A stretch of 64,000 bases of DNA. It comes from Pyropia yezoensis (taxonomy: Eukaryota > Rhodophyta > Bangiophyceae > Bangiales > Bangiaceae). Positions within the stretch are counted from its first letter, which is position 1; every line of letters begins with the position of its first letter. A program made the translations under genes and the position numbers. Positions 53,779 to 63,031 of this stretch are shown in pieces. The stretch covers positions 4,417,727 through 4,481,726 of the forward strand of contig CM020619.1 in assembly GCA_009829735.1 (NCBI GenBank), given 5' to 3'. The notes under the pieces were generated by a model. It searched no databases, was not told the origin of the DNA, and saw only the letters and a list, made by a program, of their open reading frames with translations.

Positions 53779-55539
53779 ATGGCTACCCTCCCTGGCACGA
53801 CGGTGCCCGAAGGGGTAGACCCCGCGTCCCTTGACGCATCCCTGGTCACCGCGGGGGACGGTGCCCAACCCGGCGTTCTCCCTACGGGTGAAGCAGACCT
53901 GGGCGTGACATCCGGTAGCGGACTGGAGTCTACAGGCGGCCAAGTACCTCCTGCTCCCGTTCCTCCGGCTGTTCCTCCTGTGGGAGCCACCCCGGGGTCA
54001 ACGGCGTTTGAGTCCGCTCGCAGCAGACGTCTCCCTCCTGTCGGTTCTACTCCTCAACCTCCAGGGATAGCCCCTGGTGTGTTTACTCCTGGACCCACAT
54101 ATGGCAGCTGGGTGTATACACCTCTTCCTGTGGGCACTAGCAGTGCCAGAGGCACCGCTATGACTGGTTCTACGGGTCTTCCTGAGACTTCGACTCCTGG
54201 GACCGGCCAAGCTTTTCCTCCCCTTGCATCCTATGGGGCGGGGAGCTCCAAGACCGGCAACCGGAGCAGCCGTAGGCGTCGGCGTCGTCGCCGTCGCTCT
54301 AGCACCAGCGAGACCAGTTCCTCCAGCTCTGAGGAGGGATATGACTGGGATGCATCTCCCGGTCCTACCCGGCGCAGGCTGGTCGAGTACGACTTCCCTG
54401 CCCACCAAGTGGGAGATGCCACCCTGAACAAGGTCACGTATTGGGGTAACTACCGGCTGGAGAACCAAGACCAAGGTTACACCCGGAAGATGGCCAAGAA
54501 GATGGCATCCCTGAACCGGCGAATGCAGCCGAGCTTTGGGGGACATCCTAAGTTTTCCGGGAAGAAACCGGCGCTTATCTTTGCCTTCCTGCGCCGGTTT
54601 GTCAAGGCATGCAATGACAACGATGTGTCCGAGGGCAAGGCTCTCTATCTCCTGGTTAACTTCATGACCGGAGAGGCGGAACAGCGGTTTGCACAGGTTC
54701 TACCAGACTCTGCCGGACCCATTGTCGGGCGTACCGTTGCGAGTTACCCGGAGGCGGTCAACTGGCTCCTGTCCAACTACGCTGACGCGGACTCCCTGCG
54801 TAAGGCAGTCGGCAGGTTGAACCGGGCAACCATGGAGAGACAAGAGACTCCAGAGGCATTCGCTCGTCGTGTCCGGGAGATGAGCGAGGCTTGTGGCAAC
54901 GTTTACCCTGAGGACAGGCTCAAGATGATCTTCTCAGAAGGGCTTCCTGAATATCTTCAAGTGGATGCGGAGAACTACAACCAGGAACATCAAGAACATA
55001 CCTTCCAGCAGTTGATGGCCTACACCCAGGGCAAGTACCGGCAAGCCAAGGCCCTCCAAACTCCCATGGTATCAACTCCCAAGCCGTTGTCGCGAGTTCG
55101 TCCCGGACCCGACAAGTATAAGGGAGGTGATAGCCCTGTAACGGTACTCGCAGTCGGCGAGGCCTCACCCATGGAGTCAAGGGACAAGTGGGGCGGCTTC
55201 GTTTCTAAGGAGCAACCCTCCCTGGTCACCCCCAAGCAGGTCAAGAACCAGCGGTTCCGGTCTTGCTGGCTGTGCCAGAAGGAGGACCACATGTCCTACC
55301 AGTGCCCGACCATCCCCAAGGACCTCCAGGAGAAACTCAAGCGTCAAGGACTGGTGTTTGCAAAGGCGGTCAACTGGGCTGACCGGCGGGCACCCTCCAA
55401 GATGGACAAGGCACAGGTACATGCAATCCGAGTGGCAACCTTGCAGAGCATCACGGAGGCTCTGGCAAGGGAAGCTCCTACGGACTTCGACCTGGAGACC
55501 GAAACCTCTAAGGACTCCTCGGACCCGGGAAACGAGTAG
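53779..55539 (+). CDS. gag: Gag protein of the Ty3/gypsy element
   Basis: The start at 53779 (MATLPGTTVPEG) is preferred to an upstream in-frame ATG at 53656 because it follows a 211-base leader and sits in an ACATGG context. The 586-residue protein has a Pro/Gly/Ser-rich N-terminus, an Arg/Ser-rich stretch (about 158-185), then the capsid-like gag domain at about 250-430 (GHPKFSGKKPALIFAFLRRF; EQRFAQVLP; WLLSNYADADSLRKAVGRLN; FARRVREMSEACG; EGLPEYLQ). A CCHC zinc knuckle, CWLCQKEDHMSYQC, lies at about 495-508 and should bind the genomic RNA. It ends at 55539, six bases beyond the slippery heptamer. Confidence 0.9.
   Translation: MATLPGTTVPEGVDPASLDASLVTAGDGAQPGVLPTGEADLGVTSGSGLESTGGQVPPAPVPPAVPPVGATPGSTAFESARSRRLPPVGSTPQPPGIAPGVFTPGPTYGSWVYTPLPVGTSSARGTAMTGSTGLPETSTPGTGQAFPPLASYGAGSSKTGNRSSRRRRRRRRRSSTSETSSSSSEEGYDWDASPGPTRRRLVEYDFPAHQVGDATLNKVTYWGNYRLENQDQGYTRKMAKKMASLNRRMQPSFGGHPKFSGKKPALIFAFLRRFVKACNDNDVSEGKALYLLVNFMTGEAEQRFAQVLPDSAGPIVGRTVASYPEAVNWLLSNYADADSLRKAVGRLNRATMERQETPEAFARRVREMSEACGNVYPEDRLKMIFSEGLPEYLQVDAENYNQEHQEHTFQQLMAYTQGKYRQAKALQTPMVSTPKPLSRVRPGPDKYKGGDSPVTVLAVGEASPMESRDKWGGFVSKEQPSLVTPKQVKNQRFRSCWLCQKEDHMSYQCPTIPKDLQEKLKRQGLVFAKAVNWADRRAPSKMDKAQVHAIRVATLQSITEALAREAPTDFDLETETSKDSSDPGNE
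55527..55533 (+). promoter_or_regulatory. Candidate -1 ribosomal frameshift heptamer GGGAAAC
   Basis: G-GGA-AAC is in gag phase as X-XXY-YYZ, one sense codon before the gag stop (GAG TAG). The -1 frame is open from 55512 through the stop into pol without interruption. GGGAAAC is a known retroviral slippery sequence. A downstream structure was not folded. Confidence 0.7.
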
Positions 55540-58500
55540 GGCAGGCGCTCTCCCCAAGTGTCTTCCCGAATCTCCGACGGCAGGGTACTTCTACCCGTTC
55601 TCCCCTTGCGTGCCGGGAGAAAGGACGGCAGTTACCTGCTCAACCGGTAGCCGCCTGGACACCCTGTTTGTTCAAGGGGACCTTGCTCGTCCTGCGTAAG
55701 GAAAACCTCAAGATTAATGCTCGTATGCGTGTGGGGGATAGCCTCCACCAAGCTGTTACGCCGGTGGTTGACACGGGAGCCGGACCAAGCGTCATCACTG
55801 AGAACCTGTTACCTCCGGGCTGGCGTCGACATGCCTGGAGAGCGCCTACCAAAACCCACATTGTCGACGCATCAGGTCAAACCCTACGACCGCTTGGCCG
55901 TCTTCCTGTCGCCATCTATGTCAACAATGAACCAATGCTTTTTCCCTTTCTAGTAGTCAAGACCCTATCAGTCCCCCTCATCCTAGGCTGGGACTTCCAG
56001 AAGCAGCATGTCAAGAGTATCCTGCCCGGAGAAGGAAAGGTGCAGTTCAACAATGGGTTTGTGTCACCAGTACTGGAGCACCTGGACGCCAAGGTTCGTG
56101 TGGTCAAGAACCAGAAGGAACGCATTTCACCCTCTACCTTGACCCTCTTCAAGCCGGTGCTCCTACCTCCTCGCTCGGAGACCAAGGTTCAAGTCACGAC
56201 CCGGACTGCAGGCCAATGCCTGATCTACGGACGCAAGGAATTTCTGGCGAAACACCGATTATACCTAGCCCACGGACATCACAAGAAGGTGGAGAGGCAC
56301 ACCCCGTTCTCGGTGCTGATCGTCAACGTGAGCCGGAAGCCAATCACCCTCGCCAAGGGCACCCGAGTTGGTACAGCAGAGCCTTACCGGGGGTCCCCCC
56401 ATGCTATGAGCAAGGAGGACCTCTTGAACCTGCAACAAGAGCTGGCATCCAACTTGACGGCCTCAGACGTATCTCCGGAACAAGAGCAGGCTGGCAGTGC
56501 AACTCCGAAGCCCGAACGAGCACCCCCCGGGATGCCAAAGGTCAACCAAGAAAATGTCCCTCCCGACTTGAAGGAGACACTGGAGAAGCTTCTCCAGGAA
56601 TATCGGCACCTGTGGTCTGGAGAGCTGGGCAAGATGGACGCCACCCTACATCGGATTCAACTCAAGCCAGATGCCAAGCCAGTGCACATGCAGCCATATC
56701 GGGCTGGACCTCATCGCCGGGATGAGATTGAGAAGCAGGTTAACAAGATGCTCAAGATGGATGTTATCGAGCCGTCGGATGGCGAGTGGGCTTTCCCGGT
56801 GGTAGTCGTCCCGAAAACCGGCGGTCACTTCCGTTTCTGCGTTGACTACCGGCGCCTGAACGAGATGACGGTCAAGGATGTATACCCGATACCCCGGATG
56901 GATGATTGCATCGACTTCCTTGGTGATGCCACCCTCTTCTCGACGCTGGATTGTAATGCCGGTTACTGGCAGATCCCTCTGGCTGACGAGGACAAGGATA
57001 AGACTACCTTCACGTGCCACTTGGGACTATTCCGGTGCAAGCGTCTTCCTTTTGGTCTCACCAATGCCCCGGCAACCTTTCAGAGAGCCATTGACATCAT
57101 CCTGTCGGGGCTAAGGTGGAGAACATGTTTGGTCTACCTGGACGATATTATTGTTTTCTCCAAGACCCCGACGGAACACCTGGAACACCTTCGGGAGGTC
57201 CTGGCCCTCCTGTCCAAGGCTGGAGTCACCCTCAAGGCCGAGAAGTGCCACCTGTTTGAGACTGAGGTGGAGTACCTGGGGCACGTGCTGAGTCCGGGGG
57301 AGCTCCGAGTCAATGAGAAGAACATCAAGGCCCTCTGGCATGCACGGCAACCTAAAACCCAGACGGAACTCAAGAGCTTCCTGGGTATGTGCAACGTCTA
57401 CCGCCGGTTCGTACGGGACTATGCTCTGATTGCCCGGCCATTGACCAAGCTCACCAGCAAGAAGCTTCCAGCGCAACTCCCGGTGTTCGACGAGAAGCAG
57501 ACCGCGGCTTTCGAAGAGCTCAAGAAGCGCCTGACCACCACTCCAGTACTGGCGTTACCCAAGCGGGAGGGCCAGTTTGTTCTGGAGACTGATGCCTGTG
57601 GCGTCCAGGTGGGGTGCTCACTACTCCAGCAGCAACCTGATGGGCACTTTCTCCCGATAGGCTACTACAGTCGCGTCTTGACTCCAGCCGAGAAGAATTA
57701 TTCCACGACGGAGCGCGAGTGCTTGGCAGTCGTCTGGGCTTGCTTCCTGTTACGGCCATATCTTGAAGGACAAGAGTTCCTCATCCGGACGGACCACGCC
57801 AGTCTAAGGTGGCTACTATGCATGGACAGCAGCCAAGGAAGGGTCGCTCGGTGGCGCCTACGCCTTTCGGAGTTCAAGTACAAGGTGTGCACCAGAGCAG
57901 GGAGGGAGCACCACTGCGCCGACACCATGTCCCGGCTGGAGACTCCTGCAGCCGACACCGGTCCTATCCCGGAGGAAATACCTTGCTTCATCCTCCCGAA
58001 TGTCGGACGTGGCTGGCATGCTCCCCTGTATGAGACACCTGAAGCTCATCAACCGGTAACCATTCACCGGATGCTGGAGGCACAGTTGACGGACCCTCAA
58101 TGCTTGGAGCTTCGCCACCAAATGGACCTGAACCGGAACAGTCGCTTCTCCGAGTCTACAGACGGACTCCTGGTAGGGGTGTCACCCTTCGATGGGGCAA
58201 CTCAAGTCTACGTACCCCGGAGTCTACGGGCTGACATCCTACGCCTGGAGCACTCGTCTCCCCAGGCCGGACATCCTGGTATCAATCGGATGTATGCTTC
58301 CATGAGACGACACTATTACTGGGAAACCATGGCCAGTGACGTCCATAAGTACCTGGAGGCTTGTGTTTCTTGTGCGAGGAACCGGTTGCCCCAGAGGAAG
58401 AAGACTTCCAAGCTACGCCTATTCCCTGCGGCGGAACCCTTTGCAAGCTTAAGCATGGACATCCTGGGGCCCCTACCTGAAACATCCAGTGGCAACATAT

Positions 58501-59627
58501 ACCTGCTCATCATTTGTGACCGGTTCTCCAAGTTCACTCGAGCAATCCCGCTGAGGACCATCACGGCTCTGGATGTCACATCGGCCTTCTGCGAGTACTG
58601 GATAGCTGCCTACGGCCCTCCAGACTCCGTCTTAACCGATAATGGTCCCCAGTTTGCATCCCTGTTCTTCCAAGGAGTCTGTGACCTGATGGGCATCAAG
58701 AACTTGTACACCACGACGTACCATCCTCAAACGAACGGCCAGGTGGAACGATTCAACCGGACCCTAGTGGACATGTTACGACACTACGTGGAGGAGCACC
58801 AAGAAGACTGGGACGAGCTCCTGGCTGTCCTCACTCTAGCCTACAACTCCCGAGTTCACCGGACAACGGGAGTCGCTCGACTCGACTTTGTCACCCCAAG
58901 GCGGCTGACCAACTTCTCCCTGGAAAGAATACCGGATGGTCTCCAGCCTGCACTGAAGTCAGGTCCCAAGGCAAAGGATGAGTTCCTGGAACAACTGAAG
59001 CTCCTGCTCCCGAGAGTCAAGGAGTCAATCTCGAAGACCCAGGAGCGCTACAAGCGGGAATATGACAAGGGCGTTCGGGAAAAGAACAAGGAACTAGGTG
59101 GTGGCGACTGGGTTTTTGTGGACAACCATAGCAAGACCCGGGGGAAGCTGGACTCGAAGACGGATGGACCATATGAGATCCTGAATACGGATGGCTGGAC
59201 CTTCCTTCTAGACGTGGATGGTTCCCCGTACCGGGTGAGCAGCGACCATGTCACCCGAGCTCCACCGCCAAGCAAGCGGGACTTGACCCGGCGCAAGCGG
59301 GCCGCAGTACCCTGGCTATCCCAAGAAGAAGGCCGGGAATATGTCTACGTCAAGTTTGTCGACCATGCCTGGAGAGACGGGCGCTTGTACCTGCGAGGCC
59401 GCTGGTTCGGTTTTAACCCGGCAGATGATACCTGGGAACTCTCAAACCGGTTACCCATTGCGGATGTCTGTGCCTACACGCGACGGAACGGGATAGAGGG
59501 CACTCCAGTGGCCAGGGCCGGCAAGACGCTGGAGTCGGGCGCGGAGGAGGACCAGGAGGATGGGGCTGATCAAGACCATCGGGACGAGACGAGCTCACCC
59601 GCAACGGATGCGGAACAAGAGGATTGA
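55534..59627 (+). CDS. pol: Pol polyprotein: protease, RT, RNase H, integrase, chromodomain-like tail
   Basis: Pol is in the -1 frame relative to gag and is probably made as Gag-Pol; the first ATG in frame is 55668. Numbering from it: protease DTGAGPS at 35; RT with FPVVVVPKTGGHFRFCVDYR, LDCNAGYWQIPL (motif A) and LVYLDDII (motif C, about 490); RNase H with LETDACGVQ (about 640), STTERECLAVVWA and RTDHASLRWL; integrase with the HHCC zinc motif (about 862-905), first Asp in MDILGP (about 931), LTDNGPQF (about 991) and QVERFNR (Glu about 1026). The tail at about 1225-1275 (YVYVKFVDH, LRGRWFGFNPADDTWE) resembles a chromodomain, which in chromoviruses steers integration by chromatin marks. The last 50 residues are acidic. 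No internal stop or frameshift is seen. Confidence 0.93.
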
Positions 59628-59772
59628 GAAGAAGGGAACGGGTGTATCAAGGAAAACACGCAATGCAAGCAAGGAACAATCAAGAAAAACAAACACCCGC
59701 TCGAGCAACCCTTCTCTCCGCCTCTACCCTCCTCGCTTTTCCCCAGACTCTCACCCTCCTTGCCTCCAAGTA

Positions 59773-61890
59773 CTACTCCCGGCGCGGACGCTGAGCCGCG
59801 GGAGCGTCCTCCAGCGCTGCCTCTGCGGCACGACGGGAACCGGAGGAAGACGGGATGACGTAGTGCGGTGGACGCGAGGCATCCCGGTATGACGCCATCG
59901 GGGTAGTACCGGTAGTTGCCGGGGGCTCCCGCTCATCCAGATATGCCCGTCGGCGCCCCTGGAAGCCAGTGAAGGTCTCTGACCACCGCTGGGCCAAGCC
60001 ATGCCGCGTCAAAGTCGCCAGAAGTTCGCCAACCACCGGGCTGTTCGACATCTGGCCGCTGTCCGCGCACGCAAACACCCGGTCGACCACGTCGTTCAAG
60101 ACGCTGGCATAAGTGCCCAGCACCAGGGAGGACCCAACGCCTTCAACCTGCACCGGAAGACGACCCAGCTGGTCTTCAATCATACCGACGTCGTACTGGT
60201 CGCAGGTCGGACCACCTTGGATCAGGTACCAGTCAGGCACCCGGAAGCGGGTAAGGCGCAGAGTTGGCGCCGGAATCTCGAACCGCCCCGAGGATGACAC
60301 TACCGGACGGTCCACAACGGCCCCAGAAACCGGAGTACCCAACTCCAGCGGAGGCACAGCGCCGCCGGCGTTGGAAGAAGGCGTCCGAGGCAGAGCGGCC
60401 GGAGTAGTCGGCGACCGCACGGCCACCCCCAGACTCGCTGCGGACAAGCGCGGTGCCGGAGGAGCCTGAAGCACCGGCACAGCCGGAACAGGGCGCGGAC
60501 GCGCCGGCGACGGTTCAGGCGAGGCCACCGGGGCGACAGGTGCAACAGGAGGAAGCGGAGCCGCCGCAGACGCCTGACCGACCGCCGCGGCCCATCCCGA
60601 CTCTTGCACCGGCGGCCCAGCTGGCAGAAGATCAACGGCGACCGGAGCAGGAAAGCTGCCCAGCTGCGGCCACGCCGGAAGCGGTGTCGCGAGCTGCACC
60701 TTGGCCGGAGAAGACTGGTAGACCACCTGCGCCCAACCGGAGCCATCCCGACGCGGGCGGTTCTGGTCGGCAATCGCGTTCAAGAAGTTCCGGTCATGCA
60801 CCGGCACTAGACGCCGGAAGTCAATCATCGCCTGGAAGAGCCCCTTGTACTCCTCGTCCTGGCTGCACAGGAAGTCGACGGTCAACTTGTCGACAATCCA
60901 GACCATCAGGAGGTCGGGGACAAACCAAAGCCGGTTGGACACCAAGACCTCGTGAAGCCAGTGGTTGGCCGCCAAGACTGTCATCTCGGACGTGTACATC
61001 ATGTACGGGATTGAGTGGAAGAAGCCCTTCATCGACGCCTGGGTCAAGGCGTCCAAGAAGTACCAGGTGAAGGGGATGCTAGAAGGAGCAAACCCGACCG
61101 GGATCTCGACTTCCTGCTGCTGCGGGATGACCTTGGGGTAGTACGCCGCCCGGTTAGCCTTGTCCAGCTTCCAGAACTCTTGGTGGTTGCAGCTCACGAG
61201 GAAGTCACGCTGACGCCCGCGTCGCTCACCCTGCTCCCGTGCCGGCGACAACTTGGAGTACTTCCGGGTCAGGAAGGGCGGCTCCAGAGCGACCATACTC
61301 GGACGGGGATCGCAGTTCAGGCTCCCCGACCCCTTGAGCGCCTCATCCCAGACCTTGAGTGCCCGGTGGACGTACCCTTCCTCCTCCGGCCACCGGAGAA
61401 CGGACGCGGACACGCGACGCTCGGTCAAGGGTAGATCCAGCACCAGCGCGAAGGGGAGATCCTCCAGACGAGCAACCCAAGAGGAACCCGAGAAGCTCTG
61501 GGAGCGGTCTTGTGCCAGGCGCATCTGGTCCGCCGTGTGAAGACGAGCCTTATCCATCTCGGTCAAGACCCCGCGCTGGAGTTCCTTGCGCCAGAGGTCC
61601 AAGCAATCCTGCTGGCACTGGGCCGCGCCGGCGTTGCCGACCACCGTGGAGTAACGCCGGGCCGCCAGGGGGTCCTGCCCAAGAAGCATCTCCGGGAGAC
61701 CCACCGGGGGGGTCTCGACCGGGTGCAACGCAGAACCCGGGGGAACCCGATCCGTCTCCGCCGTAGCAGCCGGCGCCGGCACCGACACCCGAGGAACCGG
61801 AGGCAGGAGAAGGGCGCGACTACCCGAGTTCTCCTCCGCAACGCTCGCCGCCGGAACCACGGGCCCAGCTTGAATCTCGGAACTGGACAT
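59773..61890 (-). CDS. Large antisense ORF inside the LTR retrotransposon, function unknown
   Basis: This 705-residue ORF runs opposite to gag-pol, converging on pol with 145 bases between stops; its ATG is 187 bases inside the 3' LTR. Composition is that of a real protein. Residues about 80-390 form a helix- and aromatic-rich region (LDLWRKELQRGVLTEMDKA; EFWKLDKANRAAYYPK; GFFHSIPYMMY; LWFVPDLLMVW). About 400-520 is a Pro/Ala linker; about 535-650 is a second folded-looking part (LTRFRVPDWYLIQGGP; LATLTRHGLAQRWSETF). The end is basic (RPRRE). I recognise no Gag, Env or transposase motif. Antisense ORFs are known in some plant Ty3/gypsy elements such as Grande, but I cannot show homology. A promoter must lie in or near the 3' LTR on minus. 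Confidence 0.75.
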   Translation of the reverse strand: MSSSEIQAGPVVPAASVAEENSGSRALLLPPVPRVSVPAPAATAETDRVPPGSALHPVETPPVGLPEMLLGQDPLAARRYSTVVGNAGAAQCQQDCLDLWRKELQRGVLTEMDKARLHTADQMRLAQDRSQSFSGSSWVARLEDLPFALVLDLPLTERRVSASVLRWPEEEGYVHRALKVWDEALKGSGSLNCDPRPSMVALEPPFLTRKYSKLSPAREQGERRGRQRDFLVSCNHQEFWKLDKANRAAYYPKVIPQQQEVEIPVGFAPSSIPFTWYFLDALTQASMKGFFHSIPYMMYTSEMTVLAANHWLHEVLVSNRLWFVPDLLMVWIVDKLTVDFLCSQDEEYKGLFQAMIDFRRLVPVHDRNFLNAIADQNRPRRDGSGWAQVVYQSSPAKVQLATPLPAWPQLGSFPAPVAVDLLPAGPPVQESGWAAAVGQASAAAPLPPVAPVAPVASPEPSPARPRPVPAVPVLQAPPAPRLSAASLGVAVRSPTTPAALPRTPSSNAGGAVPPLELGTPVSGAVVDRPVVSSSGRFEIPAPTLRLTRFRVPDWYLIQGGPTCDQYDVGMIEDQLGRLPVQVEGVGSSLVLGTYASVLNDVVDRVFACADSGQMSNSPVVGELLATLTRHGLAQRWSETFTGFQGRRRAYLDEREPPATTGTTPMASYRDASRPPHYVIPSSSGSRRAAEAALEDAPAAQRPRRE

Positions 61891-62063
61891 GACGTCCAGG
61901 CTCCGGGGGGAACGAGAGGGCCAAGGTGAAGGAGAAAGGGGAGGTGGCAGAACCGGAGCAGGTGATCGTGACCGGGGGGAAGACGCTCGACCTCGGCACC
62001 GGTGTGGACGTGCTCGAGGCTGTGCACGGTGGCACCTGGTTCGGCCCGAGGACGTGCCGGACT

Positions 62064-62073
62064 AGGGAGGGAG
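62064..62073 (+). other. Polypurine tract
   Basis: AGGGAGGGAG lies three bases before the 3' LTR, in the expected place for priming plus-strand DNA synthesis. Confidence 0.75.
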
Positions 62074-62076
62074 CTA

Positions 62077-62650
62077 TGTAGCATCCCTGGCCCCGACTTG
62101 GCGCCGACCCGGGACTGCAACCAGAGGGCACCAGGTGCCAGTACACGCCCGCCGTGTGGTGATGGTTGGCGGCCGTGGCCCGTGCCCGGCACTGGGATGC
62201 GGTGGACTACGCTATCCACACGCGAGAGAGGGATTTCTGATGTGTTTTTGCATACTTGTGAGGGACTTGATTTGAGAGAAATTGAGTGTGAGATTAGCGA
62301 GTGGGAATAGAATTAGTAGTGATAGTGGCCCCCGACCTGACGAGGTTAGACTCGAGTTGGGGCCGCTCGGGGTTATGGGGGGGGGCTACCTGGCCAACGT
62401 GCCGAGGCTCACCCAGATGCACGTTAAGAGGGACAGCGAGGCGCCCTTGGCCTGCGCCCTCAGGGAAAAAGACAACTGCGCGTTTGCTTTCCTCTTCCCC
62501 GTGTGCACTACCGTGCGTATCTGTTTGCCCTGCGAGCAGGCACGTGAGGCAACAGGCATACCATTCTCGTAGTTCCCCTTTCTGTGTTACCTGTCCCTTT
62601 CCCCCGAGGGATATTGACACGTGTCTGGGAGGATCGAGTTTTATACCACA
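62077..62650 (+). repeat. 3' LTR
   Basis: 574 bp, same ends as the 5' LTR. Of the six differences I see, three fall together in the right arm of the inverted repeat (around 62354-62366). Confidence 0.95.
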
Positions 62651-63031
62651 CCCCCCTAGATACGCGCACCCCCGGGAAGTGAGCTGTTTTCTCTGCCCTG
62701 GCGACAAACGGCGACGCCGCCGCCGTCACCGCCTCGGCTGCCGCGGCCGACACGATCCCTGGTCCCGTCGACGGGGGCCGTTGTGCGCACGAGAATTACT
62801 GAGATATACAGAATTTTGGATTGTTTTGGATTTGGGCCTAATGTGCATTTTGTGGGGTACTTGCGGACCCGGAATTCATGAGAGGCTTAGACCGTGCATG
62901 GTGTGCGCGCTCGTGGCATTCAGTCAAAGCGCTCTTGCTCTTGCAAACACGAGAGATACTATGCAAAAAAAACACATAGCCATCAGTACAGTTGCGTCTC
63001 GCCACAAACAGACACCACGAGCGGACCACCA
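62651..63031. other. Right part of the Harbinger spacer
   Basis: This continues the spacer interrupted by the LTR element. No gene is present. An A run at 62963-62970 within ATGC-A8-CACAT lies behind the transposase stop. Two related stretches of about 40 bases occur on minus at 63010-63055 and 62985-63010 (GTGGxGAGACxCAAC core). Confidence 0.5.

Larger units (their letters stand above)
52994..62650 (+). mobile_element. Complete Ty3/gypsy chromovirus-type LTR retrotransposon
   Basis: The element is 9657 bp. Both LTRs are 574 bp, begin with TG and end with CA, and differ at six positions that I can count, so insertion is recent. Runs of six C flank it on both sides (52988-52993 and 62651-62656), giving a 5-base target duplication within them. 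In order it holds a primer-binding-site candidate, gag, pol in the -1 frame (protease, RT, RNase H, integrase, chromodomain-like tail), a long antisense ORF and a polypurine tract. All coding frames are open, so this copy may still be functional. Confidence 0.95.
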
